A stretch of 64,000 nucleotides of DNA from UBA5070 sp035913415 (GTDB taxonomy: Bacteria; Fibrobacterota; Fibrobacteria; UBA5070). The position numbers and the translations under genes are program-made. The stretch covers positions 1 to 64,000 of the forward strand of contig JAMIIV010000159.1 of the NCBI GenBank assembly GCA_035913415.1, in the 5' to 3' direction. Below the pieces are notes generated by a model. It was given only the letters and a program-made list of their open reading frames with translations. It searched no databases and was not told the origin of the DNA. Below are positions 1-6,922 of the stretch, in pieces (positions within the stretch are counted from its first letter, which is position 1; each line of letters opens with the position of its first letter).

Positions 1-97
1 TGGGGTGCCTACGAACCCGTGCCAAGGGGCGGAATCCGGGGTAGCGGTAGGCGTCCTTGATATGCTGGATTTCCGGTGTGTCTGGCTGATCGGTCAT
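1..97 (-). CDS. Partial small protein, possibly transposon-associated (N-terminus only)
   Basis: An ATG on the minus strand at 97 opens a frame that runs off the left edge after about 32 codons. The visible residues include YRYPGFRPLARVRRHP. From memory of annotated genomes, short proteins with a YRYPGFRP-type N-terminus often sit next to transposase genes, so this may be the edge of an insertion element. Nothing else of the element is visible here and no terminal repeat can be assigned. The frame is short and I cannot exclude chance. The stretch 98-262 between it and the next gene is noncoding. It contains an imperfect inverted repeat built around AAAAGGGGCT (about 130-141) and AGCCCCTTTT (about 197-208). 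Confidence 0.4.
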   Translation of the reverse strand, partial: MTDQPDTPEIQHIKDAYRYPGFRPLARVRRHP

Positions 98-262
98 CGA
101 GCCAAGTTTCTCATCCAACCAATGCGCCGAAAAGGGGCTTCGCGTCGGCGCTACAGGGTAGCGAGGGATCCGAAGCTACCCACACGTTTCCGTGAAGAGC
201 CCCTTTTCCGTACTTTGCCAGACTCCATCGCCGCGCCCTCCTTTGTGTGTCCGGAGTCTTCC

Positions 263-742
263 ATGTCTGCCTCGAGTCGGGTTTCATCCTCCTGCCTTCC
301 CATATGGGTCTCCATCGCGCTCGCTGCCTCCTCGGCTACCGCTCTGGAGGTCACCACCCCGGCTGGATGCGACCGCCTTCCGGAGGACATCGCAAACCTC
401 TGCAAGAGGGAGATCACGCGTTCGGGCGGATTCCGCTACAAGCGCCTGACCAAACCGAAGGAGTGCCTTGACCTGACGGATTCCGTCTCCAGGAGCCAAT
501 GCCCGGAATCGATCCGACGCGACGGCGCGTATCTTGCCGCATCCGCTCCGGAAGCTCCGTCCCCGTCGGCGGAGGCCCCCTCGACGATGGACCGGACTCC
601 GACAGCCCCGCTCACCCTGGAGGAGCGCAACACGCAGGCCCTGGAAAAGATCGCCACCTACACCAAGCTGCAGTCCCTGGTGTTCACGACCCTGACGGGA
701 GTGGGGCTTCTGCTTGCCGTGGTCATCGCCGCCGCGAACTGA
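263..742 (+). CDS. Exported hypothetical protein with C-terminal membrane segment
   Basis: I do not recognise this 159-residue protein. I chose the ATG at 263 because it begins a good signal peptide (positive residue, hydrophobic stretch, cleavage near ATALE at about residue 29), whereas the longer frame upstream is arginine-rich noncoding translation. The mature part has four cysteines in its first half, compatible with disulfides. It then has a Pro/Ser/Ala-rich linker and a C-terminal hydrophobic segment of about 20 residues ending at the last codon. That suggests a protein translocated across the inner membrane and anchored by its tail. The next gene follows 110 bases downstream on the same strand. 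Confidence 0.6.
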   Translation: MSASSRVSSSCLPIWVSIALAASSATALEVTTPAGCDRLPEDIANLCKREITRSGGFRYKRLTKPKECLDLTDSVSRSQCPESIRRDGAYLAASAPEAPSPSAEAPSTMDRTPTAPLTLEERNTQALEKIATYTKLQSLVFTTLTGVGLLLAVVIAAAN

Positions 743-852
743 CGCATCCCCTTCGCGTTCGGCAGGAGCACATCTCCCTTCCCAACGGCATCAAGCCTTT
801 CTTGCCCGAACACGTTCCATCTTCGCCTCCCCATTCTCCAAAGGACCCCCGA

Positions 853-1461
853 ATGCTCTTGCGCCCCCTGTTCGCCACCGCGATCCTCGCCTCGGCCGCC
901 GTCGCCGGAACCTTGCTTCCGACCATGGCCCTGGCGGTCAACGAGAAGTCCAACGAGAAGAAGATCGACCCCGTCGCCAACGGCTTCGTGGGATTCTCCT
1001 TCCGCTCGAACCTGTCGGGCGTCTCCCTTCTCGACCTCAAGAACCTCGACGACGGGAACAAGGTCAGAATCCGTCTCAGCCCAGACTTCGCCAACCGCAT
1101 GGGATTCTTCGTCGGCCCGATCACCGTGGCCGAAAAGCGCCTGGAAAAGGACGTGGTCACCCGCGCCGTGACCTTGCAGCAGGTCCCGCCGGGGCGCTAC
1201 GAAGTCACCCACTTCTACGCCGACAAGAACTCCGGCGGCGCCCTGGTCACTCCCGACACGCTGGTCGTCGAGCGCGGCAAGATCTCCAGCCTGGGCGCCA
1301 TCGCCATCCAAGCCGAGGTCGTCCCCCTCGTGAACCTCCTGAAGTCCGCCTCCGTACGCACCGAATCGCCCCTCCCCGACACCGCTTTCGCAAGCTTCAC
1401 CGTCGCCGGCCTGAACCACCTCCCCATCCTCCACGACAGCATCCACTGGACCAAACGCTGA
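853..1461 (+). CDS. Secreted hypothetical protein
   Basis: This 202-residue protein starts with a signal peptide (MLLRPLFATAILASAAVAG..., cleavage near residues 19-29). The mature part looks like a single beta-rich domain with phrases such as PPGRYEVTHFY and TPDTLVVERGKISSLG. These resemble carboxypeptidase-regulatory or DUF2846-type beta sandwiches that describe a value returned to the cell surface, but I cannot name the family. I chose the ATG at 853 because the signal peptide begins there. It may be cotranscribed with the preceding exported gene. The following 380 bases hold no gene. Confidence 0.6.
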   Translation: MLLRPLFATAILASAAVAGTLLPTMALAVNEKSNEKKIDPVANGFVGFSFRSNLSGVSLLDLKNLDDGNKVRIRLSPDFANRMGFFVGPITVAEKRLEKDVVTRAVTLQQVPPGRYEVTHFYADKNSGGALVTPDTLVVERGKISSLGAIAIQAEVVPLVNLLKSASVRTESPLPDTAFASFTVAGLNHLPILHDSIHWTKR

Positions 1462-1541
1462 CCCAAGCCCCGTCCGCCCCCCCTCCCGCCCCGTCTCCCC
1501 CCAGCCCCACTCCCTCCTTCCCGTCCACCGCCCCGCCCAGC

Positions 1542-1673
1542 CATACCGCAGGCCCCTCAGCCCCTCACCAACCCCAAAGGCCTGAGCCCAAACTCTGCCC
1601 TACCACCAGCCCTACATACCGCAGGCCTCACAGCCCCTCCCCAGCCCCAAAGGCCTGAGCCCAAGCTCTGCCC
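1542..1673. repeat. Direct repeat, two 59-bp units
   Basis: Two near-identical 59-base units (1542-1600 and 1615-1673) are separated by 14 bases. Both begin CATACCGCAGGCC and end with CAAAGGCCTGAGCCCAA then CTCTGCCC. They differ at only a few positions. They lie in a C-rich, otherwise noncoding stretch (1462-1736) downstream of the secreted protein gene. Confidence 0.75.
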
Positions 1674-1736
1674 ACCTCGGCGAGGGGGCAAAGCCCCCAA
1701 TGCCGAGCAACGGCATCGCAAAAGCGACCCCGTATG

Positions 1737-1852
1737 GACTGAGGTCGAGATCGGGGATGCAGACGAAGCGACACGACCCCGACGCCGTACGCTTTGGTAC
1801 GGCGAGTGGGGAGAGGAGCGAGTATGCGCCCCGAGATCGACCTCAGTCCCCT
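1737..1852. repeat. Palindromic dispersed repeat, copy A
   Basis: Outer arms of about 20 bases (GGACTGAGGTCGAGATC at 1737 onward, and GAGATCGACCTCAGTCC ending at 1852) form a long near-perfect inverted repeat. The core between them (about 1754-1830) contains a perfect inner hairpin CCGTAC-GCTTTG-GTACGG. The core is about 75% identical to a second copy at about 30944-31018. There the inner stem is changed on both sides (GCGCCC/GGGCGT) while the loop is kept as GCTCTG. The right arm overlaps the stop codon of the response-regulator gene, so the element lies immediately 3' of a minus-strand gene, as does copy B. Confidence 0.7.
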
Positions 1853-2562
1853 TGGAAGCGGTAGCCTTCTCCTGTCACCGTCTGGATGTAGCGAGGCCGC
1901 TTCGGATCGGGCTCCAGCTTCTTGCGCAGGGCCAGCACGAAGTTGTCGATGGTGCGGGTCTGCACGCCGTCGGCGTAGCCCCAGACCTCGCGCAGCAGTT
2001 CGTCGCGCGTGACCGTCTCGCCCTGGTGGTCGGCCAGGCGGCGCAGGAGCATGCATTCCTTGTAGGAGAGTTCGACCGGCCGGCCGTCGACGATCGCCGA
2101 ACTGGCGCGGAAGTCGACTTCGCGCCCCCCGAAACGCAGGAGATCGTGGACGGAATCCGTCGTGTCCGTCGCGGTGCTGGACAGCCAGTCGCGCGAACGG
2201 ATGAGGGTGCGGATGCGGGCCAGCAGGATGGGGAGGTCGAAGGGCTTGGCCAGGTAGTCGTCGGCACCGGCGTTGAGGCCTTCGACGATGGCGTCGGAGC
2301 TGGCCGAAGCCGACAGGATGAGCACCGGGGTGCGCACGTCGTGTGCGCGCAATCCCGCCAGCACCTCCAGGCCCGAGATGCCCGGCAGGAGCATGTCGAG
2401 GATGACCAGGTCGAAGCCGCCTTCCAGGGCCGTTTCCAGACCGCTTTCGCCGTCGAGTCGATGGACCGTGGCAAAACCGTCCTGGCGCAGGTTGAACTCC
2501 AGCCCCAAGGCCATCGGTTCGTCGTCCTCCACCAACAGGATCCGTCGGGTTGTGGTGTTCAT
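1843..2562 (-). CDS. OmpR/PhoB-family DNA-binding response regulator
   Basis: This is a 239-residue response regulator. The N-terminal receiver domain (about 1-120) carries the acidic pair VEDDE, the phosphoacceptor Asp56 in LVILDMLLP, and the conserved Lys in YLAKPFD. The C-terminal winged-helix domain (about 140-239) ends in the typical GEGYRF. By family, phosphorylation by the partner kinase would drive dimerisation on tandem sites upstream of target genes, which are unknown here. The ATG at 2562 overlaps the stop of the kinase gene by 4 bases (ATGA), so the pair is translationally coupled with the kinase first. The stop codon lies inside the arm of a palindromic repeat that may act as the transcript end. 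Confidence 0.93.
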   Translation of the reverse strand: MNTTTRRILLVEDDEPMALGLEFNLRQDGFATVHRLDGESGLETALEGGFDLVILDMLLPGISGLEVLAGLRAHDVRTPVLILSASASSDAIVEGLNAGADDYLAKPFDLPILLARIRTLIRSRDWLSSTATDTTDSVHDLLRFGGREVDFRASSAIVDGRPVELSYKECMLLRRLADHQGETVTRDELLREVWGYADGVQTRTIDNFVLALRKKLEPDPKRPRYIQTVTGEGYRFQGD

Positions 2563-3503
2563 CGTTTGACCTCCGGGAAGCGTATCCAGAAAGCGCTCCC
2601 CTTGGTGGTGGGGTTGTCGCGCACGCCCATGGAGCCGCCCATGAGCTCCACCAGGGAGCGGGCGATGTAGAGGCCGAGACCCGTGCCGTGGCGGCGACGG
2701 TGATCGCGCTGGGGCACGCGGAAGAATCGTTTGAAGATCCGGCGGCGCATGTTCACGGGGATCCCGATGCCGCGGTCGCGCACCTCCAGAACCACGGCCC
2801 CCCCCTGCGCGGAGACCACCACCTTCGGCGCGGTTCCGTCGCCGTATTTGTGGGCGTTGTGCACCAGGTTGTCGAGGATCGTCTCCAGTTGCCTCCGGTC
2901 GACCCGGATGCGCGAAGCGACCTGCCCTTCCAGCTCGAAGGACGGCGCCGCCGGGCGTGTCCGGCACGACTCCAGCCAGGGCATCACCGCAAGATTCTCC
3001 AGGCGCACATCCTCCATGCCGCTCTCGATGCGGCGTGCCTGCAGAATGCGCGACACCAGTCCGTCCAGGCGGCGCGCCTCTTGCACGATCAGGGCGGTGA
3101 ACCGCGCCCGGTCGGCCTCCTCCATGTCCGAGCGCTGCAAGGTCTGCGCAAACAACTGGATGTTGGCCGTCGGCAGTTTCAGTTCGTGGGTGGTCATGGA
3201 CAGCCAGTCGGTCTGCAGCCTGCGGTAGCGGCGGTTCACCAGGTACGAGGCGAAGAACAGCGACAGCGCCGTGAGAATCACGGCGAAGAAGGACGACCCC
3301 ATGGCAACCACCAGCCAGCGCATGGAGGGATCGTACTGGATGGGATGTGCGCCCCGGGCTTTCCCGAGCGAAGCGGACAACTCGGCGATGGTGCGGAAGT
3401 CGCCGATGATGAAGACGTTCCAGAGCACCAGCAGGGTGATCGACATGGCGACGGCCACGACGAACCCGAAAATCGCAAGGGCTAGGGTCCAGTGTCGGTT
3501 CAC
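2559..3503 (-). CDS. Membrane sensor histidine kinase
   Basis: This is a two-transmembrane sensor kinase. TM1 covers about residues 6-33. A short extracytoplasmic loop of about 30 residues follows, then TM2 at about 63-88. The phosphoacceptor His106 lies in TTHELKLP, which is HisKA-like. The ATPase domain has the N box DNLVHNAHKYG, the G1 box RDRGIGIP, the F box FKRFF and the G2 box GTGLGLY. The loop is too small for a folded sensor domain, so it may sense the membrane or a partner. The start is uncertain: in-frame GTG codons occur at 3503, 3527 and 3533. I use 3503, which gives MNRHW and then TM1; AAGG lies about 15 bases upstream. It is coupled to the response-regulator gene by a 4-base overlap. 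Confidence 0.9.
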   Translation of the reverse strand: MNRHWTLALAIFGFVVAVAMSITLLVLWNVFIIGDFRTIAELSASLGKARGAHPIQYDPSMRWLVVAMGSSFFAVILTALSLFFASYLVNRRYRRLQTDWLSMTTHELKLPTANIQLFAQTLQRSDMEEADRARFTALIVQEARRLDGLVSRILQARRIESGMEDVRLENLAVMPWLESCRTRPAAPSFELEGQVASRIRVDRRQLETILDNLVHNAHKYGDGTAPKVVVSAQGGAVVLEVRDRGIGIPVNMRRRIFKRFFRVPQRDHRRRHGTGLGLYIARSLVELMGGSMGVRDNPTTKGSAFWIRFPEVKR

Positions 3504-3528
3504 GATGGGCCAAAGATGCCTTCCCACC

Positions 3529-3548
3529 CCCACCGAGGTGGGTATATT
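3529..3548 (+). promoter_or_regulatory. Palindrome and -10-like box in front of the Argonaute-like gene
   Basis: In the short divergent spacer, a perfect palindrome CCCACC-GA-GGTGGG (3529-3542) is followed directly by TATATT (3543-3548). If TATATT is the -10 box, transcription would start about 2-4 bases before the ATG at 3558, giving a leaderless mRNA. This fits the absence of a Shine-Dalgarno sequence before that ATG. The palindrome would suit a repressor dimer that also covers the kinase start region on the other strand. This is an inference from sequence only. Confidence 0.4.
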
Positions 3549-3557
3549 CGAAACTCC

Positions 3558-5306
3558 ATGGCGATCTACCTCACGGCCCTTCGGGGCCAGCACAACGGCC
3601 AGGATGTTCCCGGACTTCTCTGGACTCCGGATTCGGGTCTGAACCCACGGCAGGTCATCGACCAGTTGCGGGCCGAGAACCCCTGGCTCGGTGCCCGCCA
3701 GACCGGGCGCGACATCTTCACCTTGGTCACCCCCGACGACCCCGAGGCCGACCACCTCAAGTCGGGGCGCGAAGGCGCCTGGAAGGTCGATTTCCGTCAG
3801 CCCGGATCGCGTGGGCTCGTCCAGTTGCTGCTGTTGCAGCACCTGCGCACCAGCAAGGTGCTGGTGGACTTGCGCACCGGCTTCGCCGCTGTGCGCAGCA
3901 CCGAAGCCGCCGATGGCCGCCTGGTCGTGGACGGACTGGAACTGCACCTGGAGGCCTTGGGCGAACACGAATGCCTGCTTTGGGTCCACCCCGTGCAGCG
4001 CCTGCTGGACGCCCGCCCCAACGCCTTGGAAGACGTGGGCCACCGCTCGGTAGACCTGTGGTTTCCCATCGAAGGCATCTCGCTGGCCTCGGCCCATCCC
4101 AAGCGCAACGCCCAAGGTTGGTCGGTCAGCGTGGGCCGGCGGGCCCGTCTGGTCCGCGCCGGAGACCCCTGCGCCTTGGTGGCCTCCGAAAATCCCTCCG
4201 ACCTCACGGCGCAGGACGTGGTGGGTACGTTGCGCAGTTGGTTCGCCGGCATCGAGATCGCGGGGCTGCGCTTTGCTTCCGACCCCTGCACCGGCGACGA
4301 CTTCGGCTTCCAGGAAGCCACCCTCCCCGACACCGAAGCCACGGCGCTGGACGCCTCCGACCAGCCCATCGCCTTGCCCGAGGTGTTCCACGCCGCGCTC
4401 GGCGGGCACACCGCCGTGCGCGTACCGCGCCTTCCGCCCGTCACCTTCCACCTGACGGGCCTGCGCGAATCCGACGCCACCACGGTCGCCCATGCGCTCA
4501 ACCAGCGCGCCGCCGACTGGCATGGCGTCGCGCTGCAATTTGCCACCGAACCCGTGCCCGGCAGCCTCGATCTGCCGCTGGACCCCAAGAACCCCCTGGT
4601 GAACCAGCCTCGTTCGGCGCGTGCCGCCGGACAGGCAGCCGGGTTGTTCCTGGAGTGTGTGCGCCGCGGTGGCGGCTCCCCTTGGCGGCTCGCCCTTCCC
4701 GGCGGACGCTGGGCCTTGGGGGTGTCGCAGGCGTTCCTGTACGGCAAGATGCACCACCTGGCGCTGGCCCTGGTCTCTCCCTCCGGAGACCTCGTCGCCT
4801 CGTGTGTGGTGCCGTTCCGCTTTGCCGACCTCGGCGAGGCCTCCTTCGGACGTACCCTGGCCCGCAAGCTCTGGGAAACACAGCCCGAAGACCTCGTACT
4901 CCACATCGACGAGACCCTCGATCCTCCTCCGGCCTTCCTCGCCGGGCTGGCACCACACGCGCCGGCCTGGAAGCTGCGCCGCCGGTCGGTGCCGCGCGCC
5001 TTTGGCGCCAGCACCTTCGCCTGGCTGCCTCCCGAGACGGTCGCCGTCTCGCCCCGCCACGTGGTGGCCCTGGTGGAACGCCCCGACGGAATCCGCCCCC
5101 TGGCGCTGGAGCGCCTGGCCGGCCAGGACGATCCCCTGCGCGCCCTCGAAGAGATCCTGGTCCTGGAATTCGCCTGGTCGCCCGGCCGGGCCGAACGCCG
5201 CCACGGCCCCGCCACCCTCGAATGGGCGCGGGGACTTCTGTTCCAGAAGGACCGTTACCAGCCCCTGGCCCAGCCCGGGGCATCCAAGGAGAAAAACCGA
5301 GCATGA
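3558..5306 (+). CDS. Divergent prokaryotic Argonaute-like (MID-PIWI) protein, probably catalytically inactive
   Basis: This 582-residue protein has a C-terminal half that follows the order of Argonaute MID-PIWI elements. The hallmark GLFLECVRRGGGSPWRL (residues about 362-378) matches the Argonaute consensus for the helix before GG-PW. Next come an RNase-H-like first strand ALGVSQ (386-391) and a strand pair with a GD turn. VLHID (447-451) sits where active enzymes have VVHRD. WKLRRRSVPRAFG and ETVAVSPRHVVALVE match later PIWI strands, and GPATLEWARGL matches the last helix (PATVHYSD in Pyrococcus Argonaute). My mental alignment gives the tetrad as Ser390/Glu427/Asp451/Glu555 instead of Asp/Glu/Asp/(His or Asp), so target cleavage is unlikely. 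The N-terminal half would hold N and PAZ-like regions, shorter than in 700-residue enzymes. The stop overlaps the thiG start (ATGA). The family call is inference; no search was run. Confidence 0.6.
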   Translation: MAIYLTALRGQHNGQDVPGLLWTPDSGLNPRQVIDQLRAENPWLGARQTGRDIFTLVTPDDPEADHLKSGREGAWKVDFRQPGSRGLVQLLLLQHLRTSKVLVDLRTGFAAVRSTEAADGRLVVDGLELHLEALGEHECLLWVHPVQRLLDARPNALEDVGHRSVDLWFPIEGISLASAHPKRNAQGWSVSVGRRARLVRAGDPCALVASENPSDLTAQDVVGTLRSWFAGIEIAGLRFASDPCTGDDFGFQEATLPDTEATALDASDQPIALPEVFHAALGGHTAVRVPRLPPVTFHLTGLRESDATTVAHALNQRAADWHGVALQFATEPVPGSLDLPLDPKNPLVNQPRSARAAGQAAGLFLECVRRGGGSPWRLALPGGRWALGVSQAFLYGKMHHLALALVSPSGDLVASCVVPFRFADLGEASFGRTLARKLWETQPEDLVLHIDETLDPPPAFLAGLAPHAPAWKLRRRSVPRAFGASTFAWLPPETVAVSPRHVVALVERPDGIRPLALERLAGQDDPLRALEEILVLEFAWSPGRAERRHGPATLEWARGLLFQKDRYQPLAQPGASKEKNRA

Positions 5307-6127
5307 CGGATTCCGTCGCCACCGCCCCGGTCGAGGACCGCCCCTTCACCATCGCCGGCAAGACCTATTCGTCGCGCCTGCTGGTGGGCACGGGCAAATA
5401 CGCCACCTTCGAACTCATGAAAGAGGCCCTCGAGGTCTCGGGCACCCAGATGGTGACCGTGGCCTTGGGCCGCGTCGATCTTTCCGCGCCCAAGGGCAAG
5501 GGGATCTTCGACGCCATCGATCCGTCCAAATACGCCATCCTGCCCAACACCGCCGGCGCCTTCAACGTGCAAGACGCCGTGCGCATCGGGCGGTTGTCCA
5601 AGTCGATGGGCTGGAACCTGCTCAAGCTGGAAGTCCTCTTCGACGCCAAGACCCTCCTTCCCGACCCCGTCGGGACTCTCGAAGCCGCGCGCATCCTGAA
5701 GGACGAAGGCTTCGACCTCATGATCTACACCAACGACGACCCCGTCCTGGCCCAACTGCTGGACCGTCTGGAACCGGCCGCGATCATGCCCGCCGGCGGG
5801 CCCATCGGATCGGGCCAGGGTGTGCTGAACCCGTCGAACATCCGCATCATCCTCGAGTCGGTGAAGGCTCCGGTGCTCATCGACGCCGGCCTGGGCACCG
5901 CTTCCGACGTGGCCGAAGCCATGGAACTGGGTGTGGATGGCGTGCTGCTCAACAGCCCCATCGCCCTGGCCAAGGATCCGGTCCGCATGGCCCGCGCCAT
6001 GAAGGCCGCCTGCGAGGCCGGCCGCGACGCCTACCTCGCCCAGCGCATCCCGCGCAAGCTCTACGGCTCGGCCAGCTCGCCGCTGGAAGGCCTCACACCC
6101 GCCGTGCGCCCCGTCCGCGGGGTCTGA
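5303..6127 (+). CDS. thiG: Thiazole synthase ThiG
   Basis: ThiG makes the thiazole phosphate ring of thiamine from 1-deoxy-D-xylulose 5-phosphate, dehydroglycine and ThiS thiocarboxylate. This 274-residue protein has the usual length and the (beta/alpha)8 signatures. These include SRLLVGTGKY near the N-terminus, Lys108 in NLLKLEVL (the Schiff-base lysine of the family), MPAGGPIGSGQG and IDAGLGTASDVAEAMELG. The ATG at 5303 overlaps the stop of the Argonaute-like gene by 4 bases, so the two are translationally coupled. ThiE follows after a hairpin. ThiS, ThiF, ThiH/ThiO and ThiC are not in the window. No THI-box is seen in front of it. Confidence 0.95.
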   Translation: MTDSVATAPVEDRPFTIAGKTYSSRLLVGTGKYATFELMKEALEVSGTQMVTVALGRVDLSAPKGKGIFDAIDPSKYAILPNTAGAFNVQDAVRIGRLSKSMGWNLLKLEVLFDAKTLLPDPVGTLEAARILKDEGFDLMIYTNDDPVLAQLLDRLEPAAIMPAGGPIGSGQGVLNPSNIRIILESVKAPVLIDAGLGTASDVAEAMELGVDGVLLNSPIALAKDPVRMARAMKAACEAGRDAYLAQRIPRKLYGSASSPLEGLTPAVRPVRGV

Positions 6128-6146
6128 CCAAAATCCGTCCCACCTC

Positions 6147-6183
6147 GCGCGCCCCGGATTCTCCCCGGGGCGCGCTTTCGTTT
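6147..6183 (+). terminator. Hairpin terminator/attenuator between thiG and thiE
   Basis: A perfect 11-base-pair stem, GCGCGCCCCGG with CCGGGGCGCGC, has a 7-base loop and is followed by TTTCGTTT. It sits 12 bases before the thiE start. It may terminate most of the thiG transcript or attenuate thiE. Confidence 0.6.
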
Positions 6184-6194
6184 CCGGAGTTCTC

Positions 6195-6848
6195 ATGCTG
6201 ATCGACTTCTCGAAGGTCCGCATCTACGTCGTCACCGATCCGCGCCTCAACGCCGGTCGCGACGAAGAGACCGTGATCCGCGCCGCCACCGCCGGGGGCG
6301 CGAACCTCTTCCAGTTCCGCTCCAAGCACCTCTCCCAGCGGGAGTACTTCGCCCAAGCCACCCACCTGGCGCGTGTCTGCCGCGAGCTCGGGGTGTCGCT
6401 GCTGCTCAACGACCACGTGGACATCGCCGCACTGGTGGATTGCGACGGCATCCATGTGGGCCAATCCGACCTCGCACCAGCGCAGGTGCGCACCCTGCTG
6501 GGCCCGGCCAAGACCATCGGTCTGTCCACGCACACCGTGGACCAGGCCCTGGCCGCCCAGACCTCGGGAGCCGACTACATCAACATCGGCCCGGTGTTCG
6601 CCACCCAGACCAAGGACACCCCGGTGGTGCCCGTCGGCCTGGACATGGTGCGCGCCGTGAACGCCATCTCCCGGCTTCCTGTCACCACCATGGGCGGCAT
6701 CAAACACGCCAACGCCGCCGACGTGATCCGCGCCGGGGCCGATCGGGTCGCGGTGGTCACGGCTGTCACGGAAGCCGCCGACATCGCGCAAGCGGCACGC
6801 GATCTGATCGCGGTTGTGGAGACGGCACGCGCAGGGGAACATCGTTAA
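6195..6848 (+). CDS. thiE: Thiamine-phosphate synthase ThiE
   Basis: ThiE joins hydroxymethylpyrimidine pyrophosphate and thiazole phosphate to give thiamine phosphate. This 217-residue TIM barrel has the expected motifs: VTDPRL, FQFRSK (diphosphate binding), LLNDHVDIA, DGIHVGQSD, and DYINIGPVFATQTK. A late GGI segment (TMGGI) is also present. The spacing from thiG is 67 bases with a strong hairpin in between. It is the second thiamine enzyme of the cluster, which supports the thiG call. Confidence 0.95.
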   Translation: MLIDFSKVRIYVVTDPRLNAGRDEETVIRAATAGGANLFQFRSKHLSQREYFAQATHLARVCRELGVSLLLNDHVDIAALVDCDGIHVGQSDLAPAQVRTLLGPAKTIGLSTHTVDQALAAQTSGADYINIGPVFATQTKDTPVVPVGLDMVRAVNAISRLPVTTMGGIKHANAADVIRAGADRVAVVTAVTEAADIAQAARDLIAVVETARAGEHR

Positions 6849-6922
6849 CCACCACTCGTCCTTGTTCTGTGCCACACCCAACAATATTGTGTAAATATAA
6901 TATTTGATATTACAATTGCACG
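6849..6922 (+). promoter_or_regulatory. AT-rich promoter region of the AAA ATPase gene
   Basis: The spacer after thiE is far richer in A/T than the rest of the window. It contains TATAAT (6896-6901), about 21 bases before the ATG at 6923, so it is a good -10 candidate. Overlapping imperfect inverted repeats (CAATATTG, and TGTAAATAT against ATATTACA) surround it and could be an operator. I see no clear -35 box. Confidence 0.45.

Noticed and set aside
1..262. tRNA or rRNA end at the left edge
   Set aside because: No cloverleaf or rRNA core sequence could be built; the only signal is a short minus-strand frame with YRYPGFRP.
5200..6194. TPP riboswitch for thiG/thiE
   Set aside because: No CTGAGA-type THI-box core is seen. 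thiG starts inside the upstream gene, and the thiG-thiE spacer is filled by a simple hairpin.
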